Assembly: GCA_963839725.1 (NCBI GenBank)
Contig: CAWIWT010000001.1
Coordinates: 581,618-645,617, forward strand
Source: Kumtagia sp963839725
GTDB lineage: Bacteria; Pseudomonadota; Alphaproteobacteria; Rhizobiales; Rhizobiaceae
DNA: 64,000 nt
Direction of reading: 5' to 3'
The notes beneath the pieces were generated by a model, which worked only from the letters and a program-made list of their open reading frames with translations, ran no database searches and was not told the origin of the DNA. A program made the position numbers and the translations under genes. Shown piece by piece: positions 1 through 8,350 of the stretch (positions within the stretch are counted from its first letter, which is position 1; each line of letters starts with the position of its first letter).

Positions 1-489
1 AATATGGATGTCGGCCAGAACATCTTTCTTGGCCGGTGGCCGCGCAAGGGCCCTTTCATCGATCGGCGGAAAATGTACACGGAAGCCGACAGCGTGCTGA
101 AGCAGCTCAAGGTCGACGTGAACTCCGTCTATCAGAAGGTCGAGAGCCTGTCGGGCGGCCGCCAGCAATCCGTCGCGATTGCCCGCGCGATCTCGTTCGA
201 GCCGCGCGTGGTTATCCTCGACGAACCGACCGCCAATCTCTCGGTGATGGCGACCGAACGGTTGCTTGAGACGATGCTGGAACTGAAAAAACAGAGCGTT
301 GCCCAGATCATTATCTCGCACCGTCTCATCGACATTTTCGCCGTGGGCGACCGGGTCATGGTACTCAAACGAGGCGAGAACGTCGGCGACCGATACGTTA
401 AGGACACTGACGAACATGAGGTCTTGGAGATCATCGTCTCCGGCACGAGAGGGAACGCGCTCACGGCCGATGAGGCGAGAGCGCTTTGA
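1..489 (+). CDS. Sugar ABC transporter ATP-binding protein, FrcA-like (5' end outside window)
   Basis: This is the C-terminal part (about 162 residues) of an ABC ATPase that would power sugar import; the reading frame runs off the left edge, so the Walker A motif is not seen. Visible are the signature LSGGRQQSVAIARAI, Walker B VVILDEPTA and the H-loop histidine in IISHR. The tail (VLKRGENVGDRYVKDT) resembles the fructose transporter FrcA of rhizobia. The D-loop region (DEPTANLSVMATE) differs from the usual DEPTAALGV but keeps the key residues. A kinase resembling FrcK lies 2.7 kb downstream, which fits a former frc-type locus. The substrate is inferred from similarity only. Confidence 0.8.
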   Translation, partial: NMDVGQNIFLGRWPRKGPFIDRRKMYTEADSVLKQLKVDVNSVYQKVESLSGGRQQSVAIARAISFEPRVVILDEPTANLSVMATERLLETMLELKKQSVAQIIISHRLIDIFAVGDRVMVLKRGENVGDRYVKDTDEHEVLEIIVSGTRGNALTADEARAL

Positions 490-819
490 GTGGCCATGGA
501 CCCTTGCCGGACGTACCCGTGTCAAAACGCGAGTCATCTCTCGTATGACGCCCTTTCCGGCTTCCCTTCAATGCGGGATAGCTACTACTACGTCTTGGCA
601 AACTATACGACGCTCGGGGAGGGCAATATCAGCCTGCCTGACCGATGGCGCCTCATAGGGCCGATCATAGCGATGTCGGGCTTGTTCACGTTCGGCTGGA
701 CAGGGAGCGTTCTCGTGAGCATCATGACCGAATTCGGTAAACTCGATCGAGTAAGGGCCAAAAAACCCACGGACTCCGGCCCTTCGTCCGCGGAAGTCAA
801 CTCCGAACCAGGATCATAG
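490..819 (+). pseudogene. Ion-channel (two-TM potassium channel family) C-terminal remnant
   Basis: The frame encodes a degenerate selectivity-filter segment (ANYTTLGEGNISL; the family norm is TTLGYGD) followed by one membrane helix (LIGPIIAMSGLFTFGW) and a short charged tail. That is the pore loop plus second helix of the bacterial ion_trans_2 family. The first 45 residues show no membrane helix and look like unrelated frame, so the upstream half of the channel is missing. It begins directly after the stop of the ABC ATPase. It is most likely a truncated gene; a very short functional channel cannot be excluded. Confidence 0.5.
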
Positions 820-830
820 CTGCGAAAACC

Positions 831-2691
831 CTACCGATCCAGCACTTCGCGCAGCTTTGCCGCCAGCTGGTCGATCGTAAACGGCTTGGCGATGAAATCG
901 ACGCCCTGATCGAGCACGCCATTGTGCACCACCGCGTTCTTGGTGAAGCCGGTGGTGAACAGGATTTTCAGCTGAGGGCGGGTCTCTCGCGCGCGCTCCG
1001 CCAACCTGCGGCCGTTGGTGCCTGCCATGATCACATCGGTGAACATCAGCGCCACGCTCGGATTGGCATCGAGCTTCGCCATCGCCTCGTCCGAGCTTCC
1101 CGCATGAACCACCCGATAGCCAAGGTCGCGCAGCGATGCCACGGTGCCGATGCGCACGCGCTCGTCGTCTTCCACGACGAGGATAAGCTCGGTCGGCTGC
1201 TTGTCGAGGTCGGCAGCCTTGTGCGGCAGCGCTGGCCGCTCTTCGCCGGCAAAGCGCGGCAGATAGATCTTGATCGTCGTGCCTTCGCCGGGCTCGGAGT
1301 AGATCTTGACGTGGCCGCCGCTCTGCTTGACGAAGCCGAACACCTGGCTGAGCCCAAGCCCGGTTCCCTTGTTCGCGCCTTTTGTGGTGAAGAACGGATC
1401 GAAAGCGCGCGCAACGACTTCGGCGGGCATTCCGGTGCCGGTATCGGTAACCGCGATCAGCACATAGTGGCCGGCTGAAACCTCGGCGTTCGCCTTCGCA
1501 TATTGATCGTTGAGATGGGTGTTCGCGGTCTCGATGGTCAGCCGCCCGCCCTCCGGCATCGCGTCGCGGCCATTGACGGCGAGGTTCAGCAGAGCGTTTT
1601 CCAGCTGGCTCGTATCGGCGAATGTCCGCCACAGGCCGGCGGCCAGTACCGTCTCGATCTTGATGCCTTCGCCGAGCGTGCGATGCAGCAGTTCCGACAT
1701 GCCAGAGACCAGCTTGTTGGCGTCAATCACCTGCGGGGCCAACGGCTGCTGACGGGAGAAGGCGAGCAAACGCGATGTCAGGTTCGCGGCGCGCGTGGCG
1801 GCGTCCGTCGCGGCATCGACGAATGCCTCGACATCGGTCTCGCCACGCGTCAGCTTGCGCTGCGCGAGATTCATCGCGCTCATAATGATGGCCAGCATGT
1901 TGTTGAAGTCATGCGCGATGCCGCCCGTCAGTTGCCCGACGGCCTCCATCTTCTGCATCTGCCGGATCTGCGCTTCGGCCGCCTCGCGCGAACTCGATCT
2001 CCTGCTTGAGGCTGGCATTGGTTTCCGTCAGCTTCGTGTGCGCTGAAATGAGATCTTCGAGACGCCTGCGGGCGTTGGTGACGCCGAATATCGCCATCGC
2101 GAACACTGCGATCAAGGCCAAGGTCGAAGCCATCCGCATGCGGTCGTCCGTTGTCTCGGCCTCTGTCAGTCGCTGTTGCAGCACCGCGTTCTCGTCACGA
2201 CGGATATCGGCGACGATCGCCCGGATGCGGTCCATGGCGATCTTACCTTGGTCGCTGCGAACGAGATTGATGGCACCCGTGACATTTCGCTGATCGTAGA
2301 GCCGCAAGGTCTCGGCTACCTCGGCCAGCTTATCGCCGACGGCGGTCATCAAGGACTCAATCTGGCCAACCCGATTCGAATTCTCGACCGCGGTTGATTT
2401 CAATTCTTCCAGCTCACGTGGCAGGGCCGACAAGGCCGATTTGTAAGGCTTCAGATAGGATGCCTCGCCGGTCAGCAGATAGCCGCGCTGGCCGGTTTCG
2501 ACATCCTGTACGAGGCTGAGCACGGAAACGACGCGACGCTCGAACTCAAACGCCTGGCGCACGGCTTCGTTGTCATGCCGCTGCGATTCGATCAGGAATG
2601 TGCGCGCGATCACGATCAGCGCGAGCACCGCAAAGCCGGCGATTAACGGAATGAGCTGTGCCCGTAAGGCCCGACGTAGCCTTGCGATCAT
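831..2691 (-). pseudogene. CHASE3 hybrid sensor histidine kinase with receiver domain (one frameshift)
   Basis: Read from 2691 downwards, the protein has a first membrane helix (IPLIAGFAVLALIVIARTF), a CHASE3-type periplasmic sensor, a second helix (TLALIAVFAMAIFG) and a coiled coil. Then come an H-box (GGIAHDFNN), N-box (LLNLAVNGRDAM), G1 (TDTGTGMP), F-box (FDPFFTTK), G2 (GTGLGLS) and a C-terminal receiver with phospho-acceptor FTDVIM and lysine AKPF. The frame breaks at about 1991-1992: dropping one base of the AA pair joins LKQEIE to SREAAEAQIRQM and restores a protein of about 619 residues. No partner regulator is adjacent. The break may be real or a base-call error. Confidence 0.8.
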
Positions 2692-2850
2692 TAGGCCGTG
2701 AACTCACAAATCTGGTCGAAATGGTGTGAGGCCATCTGTTCGGATACGCGGAGCGAAGGCGTAGGAAGCCTTTCGGCTTTCAAGTCCTTCGCGACACCGG
2801 AGCGCCGTGCGTTCGCCGAACGCGCAAAGGACGCTCCGGCATTTCGGGTG

Positions 2851-2896
2851 GCGCATGTTCCTTTCGCGCTGACAAACGTCAGCGCGGGACATGCGC
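2851..2896. repeat. Long stem-loop in a 517-bp gene-free stretch
   Basis: An outer stem of 10 bp with one bulged T (2851-2861 with 2887-2896) encloses a perfect 9-bp stem (cgcgctgac / gtcagcgcg at 2865-2873 and 2878-2886) with an AAAC loop. No T-run follows on either strand, so it is not a clear terminator. The rest of 2692-3208 shows no convincing gene; the short reading frames there look random. Confidence 0.6.
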
Positions 2897-3208
2897 GGTA
2901 GCCGGACAGATGGACCGCATCCGAAGGGCGCCGAAACGGCTGCGACCTGCTGCGTCGAACCGCTCGGCCGGGGGATAGACCCCGCCCTTCGCGCTTCTCC
3001 TTGCATCTCTTTGCCGTTTCCGGCGCCATTTCGATCAATTATAACTCCACGGCCTACGGGGTCCGGCGGGTTCGAGTAAGTCCGCAGGTGATACGTAGCA
3101 GTGAACCGCGCGGATGCAAATGCGATCTTGTTTCAAATTGGCAGGCAGCCGATTCTGGCCTAATTGACGGCGGATTTGTTCGGCAAGCCTGCGCGACAGG
3201 AGGACGGC

Positions 3209-3826
3209 ATGTCAGAAATCGCAACGCTCGCGGCAGCCATTTTCAAGCGTGCCGGCAAGCAAAAACGCTTTGTCGTCGCGCTCGCCGGGCCGCCCGGCGC
3301 CGGAAAGTCGACGCTTGCCGAGCAGCTGAGTGGGTTGTTTCCGGAAGGCAGCGCCATCGTCGTGCCGATGGACGGATTTCATTTCGACGACATCCTTCTC
3401 AATGCTCGCGACATGCGAGCCCGCAAGGGTGCGCCGGAGACATTCGATTTCCACGGCTTCGAGACGCTGCTTAAGCGCATCCGCGCCAATGAATCGGATA
3501 TCGCCATTCCGGTCTTCGACCGCTCGATCGAACTGTCGCGTGCCGGCGCCGCGATCATCGCGCAGGATATCAAATTCGTGCTGGTCGAAGGCAACTACCT
3601 GTTGCTCGATGAGGAGCCGTGGAGCCGGCTTGGGCGGCTGTTCGATTTCTCGGTCTATATCGATGTGACGCGCGAGGAGCTTGATCGCCGGTTGGTCAAG
3701 CGCTGGGACAAGCACGGCAAGACCAGGGAGGAGGCGCGCGCCTGGATCGATTCCAACGACATGCCCAACATCGATCGTGTCATTCAGCGCCGCCGAGTGG
3801 CTGATCTGGTGTTGAAAGCGGGGTAA
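3209..3826 (+). CDS. P-loop nucleoside/pantothenate-kinase-like protein (FrcK-like)
   Basis: A 205-residue small-molecule kinase. The P-loop is LAGPPGAGKST near residue 30; a DGFHFDD segment and the pair of arginines in the lid region (RRLVKRWDKHGKTREEA) match the uridine kinase/pantothenate kinase superfamily. The start at 3209 is chosen because a strong Shine-Dalgarno (aggagg, 3199-3204) lies just upstream; an upstream ATG at 3164 lacks one. Rhizobial frcBCA clusters carry a kinase of this family (frcK), and an FrcA-like ATPase opens this window, but two unrelated genes now lie between them. The substrate is unknown. Confidence 0.8.
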   Translation: MSEIATLAAAIFKRAGKQKRFVVALAGPPGAGKSTLAEQLSGLFPEGSAIVVPMDGFHFDDILLNARDMRARKGAPETFDFHGFETLLKRIRANESDIAIPVFDRSIELSRAGAAIIAQDIKFVLVEGNYLLLDEEPWSRLGRLFDFSVYIDVTREELDRRLVKRWDKHGKTREEARAWIDSNDMPNIDRVIQRRRVADLVLKAG

Positions 3827-3907
3827 GACCGACGCGACACCCACACTCGAGCCGGAACCGAAAGCCATGACAAGCATTTAGCAACAGTCACTTCGCGGAG
3901 AGCTGTC

Positions 3908-4246
3908 ATGGTTACAAAGAAATCCGTCACTGCCAAGCCAAAGTCTGAAGCCGCTGCCCCTAAAAAGGCGAGCCCCAGGAAATCTGTCGAGAAGGATATG
4001 GGCGCAGGGGCGGCGATGGCCGCGCGCTCAAAGGATGCGGCAGCCGCCAAGCGCACCACAAAAGCGAGCTCCGCCAAGATGGATAGCGCCAAGCCGGGGA
4101 AGGAAGCCGCGGCCAAGAAGGCGAAGGCGGCTCGAACGAAAGTCGCTTCCGCCAAGCCCTCGCTTGCCAAGCGTGTTATCCGCAAGGTCAAGTCGGCCGC
4201 CGGCGGCGTCGCGTCACTCGCCGGCGCTGTGGTCGGCAAGAGCTAG
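3908..4246 (+). CDS. Lys/Ala-rich histone H1-like small protein
   Basis: A 112-residue protein built almost entirely of Lys, Ala, Ser and Pro, with repeated AAKK, AKP and KAKAA motifs and a glycine/valine-rich end (AAGGVASLAGAVVGKS). The composition resembles eukaryotic H1 tails and bacterial H1-like or AlgP-like DNA-binding proteins. No signal peptide or membrane helix is seen. An ATG preceded by gcggagagctgtc gives a plausible ribosome site. It stands alone between the P-loop kinase and the convergent GST gene. A DNA-compacting role is inferred from composition only. Confidence 0.65.
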   Translation: MVTKKSVTAKPKSEAAAPKKASPRKSVEKDMGAGAAMAARSKDAAAAKRTTKASSAKMDSAKPGKEAAAKKAKAARTKVASAKPSLAKRVIRKVKSAAGGVASLAGAVVGKS

Positions 4247-4301
4247 CGCGGTCTGCGCTCAAGCCAACTGAAGGCGGCTTAAGGCAGCCATCGAATGCGC
4301 G

Positions 4302-5006
4302 TTACGGCCTCGCGGGAATGTTGAGGCCGCGGTCGCTTGCCGGCTGCGCCAGGCCGGCTTCCAGCCAGCGCATGACGTTCTTCATATTATCCATGCCGAG
4401 CATTTCGCCCACTTCGTAGAAGACCTTCAGCGTGCGCACCCAGCCCAGCATGGAAATGTCGGCGATGGTGTATTCGTCGTCCATGATCCATTTGCGGCCG
4501 TTCAGCCGGGTCTCCAGAACACCGAGAAGCCGCTTGGACTCATCGCGGTAGCGTTCGAGCGGCCGCTTGTCTGCAATGTCGTTGCCGGCGAATTTGTGGA
4601 AGAAGCCAAGCTGGCCGAACATCGGGCCGATACCCCCCATCTGGAAGAATACCCACGCGATCGTCTCATAGCGCCGAGCCGGATCCGACGGCATCAGTTT
4701 GCCGGTCTTTTCGGCGAGATAGAGCAGGATAGCGCCGGATTCGAACAAAGCCAACGGCTTTCCGCCGGGGCCGTTGGGGTCGATGATCGCGGGGATCTTG
4801 CCGTTCGGATTGAGCGACAGGAAGTCCGGCGTCGCGGTCTCGTTCTGCATGATGTTGATGAGGTGCGCCTCGTAAGGCAGGCCGATCTCTTCCAGCGCGA
4901 TCGATACCTTCACGCCGTTCGGTGTGGGAAACGAATAGAGCTGCAGCCTGTCAGGATGCTGTGCGGGCCAACGCGAAGCGATCGGGAAAGCGGCGAGGTC
5001 GGACAT
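4302..5006 (-). CDS. Glutathione S-transferase family protein (Ure2p/YfcG type)
   Basis: A 234-residue protein with an N-terminal thioredoxin-like domain (LYSFPTPNGVKVSIALEE, then NPNGKIPAI and FESGAILLYLAEK, the glutathione-binding ESxAI turn) and an all-helical C-terminal domain. The TPNG start of the fold places it with the Ure2p/YfcG-like GSTs, which often act as disulfide reductases or in stress responses. Length is normal for the family. It is transcribed alone, convergent with the H1-like gene. The substrate cannot be inferred. Confidence 0.85.
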   Translation of the reverse strand: MSDLAAFPIASRWPAQHPDRLQLYSFPTPNGVKVSIALEEIGLPYEAHLINIMQNETATPDFLSLNPNGKIPAIIDPNGPGGKPLALFESGAILLYLAEKTGKLMPSDPARRYETIAWVFFQMGGIGPMFGQLGFFHKFAGNDIADKRPLERYRDESKRLLGVLETRLNGRKWIMDDEYTIADISMLGWVRTLKVFYEVGEMLGMDNMKNVMRWLEAGLAQPASDRGLNIPARP

Positions 5007-5147
5007 GAAGGACTCCTGAAGGCAAAAAGGGCGGGACGACAGTCAGTGCGCCGGTTGCGGGAAAGTAGGAATTGGTACGATTGATGTCGAGAGTGGGTGG
5101 GTTGGATTTTCGGAGCCGTTATTAAGTTGTCCGCACCGCTCCGGCAG

Positions 5148-5329
5148 GGATCCTATGGTCGCGCTCCGGCTTTCAGCTTCCGCTTGCCATAGGATGACGA
5201 AGTTGAGGTGGGCTGGGCTAACCTTCAACGTCGGCGCTCGGCGCTACGCTTGGCGGTCGGCAGCTCTCATGATTTTTCGTCATCCTATGGCAAGCGGAGG
5301 CTGAAAGCCGGAGCGCGACCATAGGATCC
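5148..5329. repeat. Pair of 54-bp repeats in inverted orientation
   Basis: Two 54-bp copies at 5148-5201 and 5276-5329 are reverse complements with a single mismatch and a 74-bp spacer. Each copy itself begins and ends with a 9-bp inverted end (atcctatgg ... ccataggat), as in a tiny palindromic mobile unit. They occupy the gene-free interval 5007-5667 upstream of the GST gene. No further copy was noticed in the window. Confidence 0.8.
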
Positions 5330-5547
5330 CATGATTGATGATTTCTACCTGTCACAGTGGGATCATCAGATGTCGATACGGCGTCAAAAGAGTGGCTCAC
5401 GGATACCGCAGAAAATCCACCTTCCGGACCGGCTTCGATGCTCTCCGCGCTTGGCTCCAAACCCGTCAGAGCAGATCAAACACCTCTGCTCGCTCATCCA
5501 TAACGCCCTCAAACCACCAAGAGTTCGTGTAGTGTGTTCGGGCGCGC

Positions 5548-5567
5548 AAAGGACGCGCGGCGCTGTA
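5548..5567. repeat. Partial copy of a rhizobial hairpin repeat
   Basis: Twenty bases (ending gcggcgctgta) are identical to 40582-40601, the right half of a fuller palindromic repeat at 40561-40601. Only one arm is preserved here. It lies 100 bp upstream of the EAL gene. Confidence 0.6.
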
Positions 5568-5667
5568 GCCGCCGATATGCGGGCTGAAAACTAAAATTAA
5601 TCCGCCGAGCGGAAAGCGATATTAACAATATTTGCCCAGAGTGAAGCCCGATGGGGAATACATCCGT

Positions 5668-7210
5668 ATGCCTTCAGGCTTAGATCCAACACGTAGCCCT
5701 GGATTCAGGTTGCTTGCCGTTGCTGCCGCGGGTGTCGGCGCTTTCATGCTTGCGTTGTCGGCTATTCAAGGGTTTGGCTTTGATGCAAGCCTGACCGGCA
5801 AGCCAGCGATTTTGATCGGCGCGGTTATTGCCGGATTGTGCGCGCTTTCCGCCGCCAGTTCGGTCGCTTCCTTCTTCGCCGGTGTCGATGAGTCCGTTGG
5901 CTATGTCTACAATCGAGACTCAATGCGACAAGCTGACGGGATTTTTCGCCCGCACCGCGATGATGAGCAGGATCGGCGAGGCGGTGGTTGGCGCGCTCAA
6001 CACCGGTCGGCCTGCGTTTTTGCTCGACATAGACATCGATCGTTTCAAGCAGATCAACGAGTCCATCGGCTATTCGCTCGGGGACGACCTGATCCTTGAT
6101 TTTGCGGCCCGCTTGAGAAAATGCCTCCCGCGAAGTGTCATCATAGGGCGCATCGGCGCCGGCGAATTCGCCGTGTTAGTGTCGGATCAGGTTGCGGGCG
6201 AATCCCTGGGCGAATTGGTGGATCGGCTAATCGACCGGATGATGGTGCCGTACCAGCTCAGAACCCATTTGCAGTCGGTCAGCTTGTCGGTAGGCGTTGT
6301 CGCTATTCCGAAAGATGGTACCGAGCCCAAAACGATCCTGCGCCGCTCGAACCTTGCCCTGCAGAATGCGCGGCTGACCGGAATTGGCGAATGGGCGTTC
6401 TTCGAGAACGAAATGGGCCGCGTCGCGGACCATCGTCAATGGGTCGAGTTGGAGCTTCAAACGGCGTTTCAGCGAGGCGACTTCCGCCTTTATTATCAGC
6501 CGCAGCATGAATTGTCGGGCGGCCGGGTCATTGGCTACGAAGCCTTGATCCGGTGGAAGCATCCAATTCGCGGCATGATCCCGCCATCGGAGTTCATCCC
6601 GATCGCAGAGGAAACCGGCATGATCGGCCAGCTCGGCGAGTGGGTGCTGCGGCAGGCTTGCGCCGATGCCCTGCAACTCCCCGAAAATTGCTTCGTTGCG
6701 GTTAACATCTCACCGGTGCAGTTCCTGACGCGTGATTTCCTGGACGTGGTTGAGGACGCCCTGAAGGCATCCGGGCTCGATCCAAAACGGCTCGAGCTCG
6801 AAGTCACGGAATCGGCCATGATGCAGAGCCGCGAGCAAGCGGCTTTCCTGCTCAAGCGGCTCGGCGAGATGGGCATTTCGGTCGCTATCGACGATTTTGG
6901 GACCGGCTATTCCAACCTGAGCTATCTGATCGATTTTCCGTTCCACAAGATGAAGGTCGACCAGTCCTTCGTCAGCCGCATGGAGACGGATGCCGTTTCG
7001 GCTGCGGTGGTAACAACCATCGTTGGCCTGGCGCGGGCTCTCAACGTTAGATCCATTGCGGAAGGCGTCGAGACGGAAAACCAGGCAATACTGCTCAGGG
7101 CCGCTGGCTGCAACGAGGTTCAGGGCTATCTGTACGGGCGCCCGGCGCCACTGGGCGGTGCCAAGCCTGTGCTCCGGTTGGTGAAGAACGGTGATAGGCA
7201 AGTCGCGTAG
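5668..7210 (+). pseudogene. Membrane-bound EAL phosphodiesterase with degenerate GGDEF (one frameshift)
   Basis: Two membrane helices (LLAVAAAGVGAFMLALSAIQ and ILIGAVIAGLCALSA) precede a GGDEF-like domain whose motif is degenerate (GRIGAGEFAVL), so diguanylate cyclase activity is unlikely. The EAL domain keeps the catalytic set: YEALIRW, NISPVQF, LEVTESAMM, IDDFGTGYSNL, KVDQSF and EGVE, so it should hydrolyse cyclic di-GMP. The frame breaks near 5926-5927; removing one base reads YNRDSMDKLTGFF, the normal entry to a GGDEF domain. The start at 5668 has gggga 11 bases upstream; a TTG at 5632 is an alternative. Corrected length is about 513 residues. Confidence 0.8.
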
Positions 7211-7219
7211 AATCCGCGG

Positions 7220-8245
7220 TTACCGCTTCGCGAGGATCACCTTGAATCCCTGGCTGCGGGCTATCTCCGAAAAACTCGAAAACAGCCCCGGCATGGTCTT
7301 TTCATAGGGAAGATGGTGGTTTGCCACCAGAAGCAGCCGCCCGCCCGATTTGAGCGCTCTCGCCGCTGCCTTGATCATGTCTTGTCCAAGCAAAGGCTCG
7401 GCGCGCCTGTCGGCGTGGAATGGCGGGTTCATGACGATGGCATCGTATCGGTCGGTGACCGGTTCGGCGGCGAGGTCATGCCAGAAGAAGCCGGCCGGCA
7501 CAGTCGCATCAGCGAGGTTGATCTTCGCGGCTTCCAATGAAGCGAAGTCGGCTTCATAGAGATCGATCGCCTTGATCTTCGGACATCGCCTGACTGCTTC
7601 TCGGGCGAGGTAGCCCCAGCCCGCGCAGAAATCGGCGACGTGCCCCGAGAGATCGGCCGGAAGGTGTTCCGCCAGCAACTGTGACCCGGTATCGACGTGA
7701 TCACGCGAAAACATGCCTGGCGCCGTGACGAAATGGCCCTCGACAAGTGTCGGTTCCTCACTTGCGTTCAGTGCGGCGAGAAGCGGCTTCACGTCCTGCT
7801 GGTGTCGGAACCAAACGGCCAGGCCGTGGTATTTGGGCAGATGCCCATCCAGTTCGACAGCGCCTTCGAGCCGCTTGCGCAGGCTGGCGGTGCCATCCTC
7901 CTTGCTTCCCGCCAGAAGGATGAGCGCTCCAACCTTTGTACGGGAGACAGCCTCGGCGATCCAGGCTTCATTTTGCCCGCGATGCCGGCCGCAAAGGATC
8001 AGGGCCGCATCATAGTTGTCTCCGGTCGGCTGCGGAACGACCGCGTGGCGCGACGCCTCGAGGGCACGGAATTGCGGCCGGAAACCTTGAACGCAGGTCA
8101 GGTCCGCATTGTTTGCAATGGCACTGGATCGGAAACCAGACTCGGCTCCTAGAAACAGGATGCGTTCTCCGCTTGCGGGCAAGGGCACCACATTTGCTTC
8201 GAACGGATAGAGCAGGGTTTTCAGCGCATCTCTCATGGAGCTCAC
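7220..8245 (-). CDS. rsmC: RsmC-like rRNA (guanine-N2)-methyltransferase
   Basis: A 341-residue SAM-dependent methyltransferase with two related halves, as in RsmC, which methylates G1207 of 16S rRNA. The C-terminal half has the SAM motif VADFCAGWGYLA, an acidic ribose-binding IDLYEAD and the catalytic IVMNPPFH signature of N2-guanine methyltransferases; the N-terminal half (FLGAESGF, ALILCGRH) is degenerate. Length matches E. coli RsmC (343). It lies downstream of pnp on the same strand but behind an intrinsic terminator, so it is probably transcribed separately. RlmG is a less likely alternative. Confidence 0.75.
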   Translation of the reverse strand: MSSMRDALKTLLYPFEANVVPLPASGERILFLGAESGFRSSAIANNADLTCVQGFRPQFRALEASRHAVVPQPTGDNYDAALILCGRHRGQNEAWIAEAVSRTKVGALILLAGSKEDGTASLRKRLEGAVELDGHLPKYHGLAVWFRHQQDVKPLLAALNASEEPTLVEGHFVTAPGMFSRDHVDTGSQLLAEHLPADLSGHVADFCAGWGYLAREAVRRCPKIKAIDLYEADFASLEAAKINLADATVPAGFFWHDLAAEPVTDRYDAIVMNPPFHADRRAEPLLGQDMIKAAARALKSGGRLLLVANHHLPYEKTMPGLFSSFSEIARSQGFKVILAKR

Positions 8246-8254
8246 CGTGTCACG

Positions 8255-8284
8255 AAAAAGGGCGCAGCTTGCGCCGCGCCCTTT
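8255..8284 (-). terminator. Intrinsic terminator downstream of pnp
   Basis: A 9-bp perfect stem (257-265 with 276-284 of the 8-kb line, ending gcgcccttt) is followed on the minus strand by a T-run (positions 8259-8255). It lies between the pnp stop and the rsmC start, so it ends the pnp transcript. Confidence 0.8.
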
Positions 8285-8298
8285 ATGCTGTTGCTTTC

Positions 8299-8330
8299 AT
8301 GCATGCCGACACGCTTTTGGGCGACATGCA
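8299..8330. repeat. Shortened copy of the ATGCATG...CATGCA intergenic repeat
   Basis: The segment starts atgcatgccgacac and ends gggcgacatgca. It looks like the 47-bp element at 24882-24928 with about 16 internal bases missing. Both copies sit just after the stop of a minus-strand core gene (pnp here, recF there). Confidence 0.6.
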
Positions 8331-8350
8331 CTAAGGCTGGATCAGTACGA

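Noticed and set aside
2691..3038. Several 60-115-codon frames on both strands
   Set aside because: None has a family motif or ribosome site, and they overlap a long stem-loop; probably random in GC-rich DNA.
3030..3090. tRNA-like sequence (ggcgggttcgagt)
   Set aside because: The T-loop-like stretch has no pairing T-stem, acceptor stem or anticodon arm around it.
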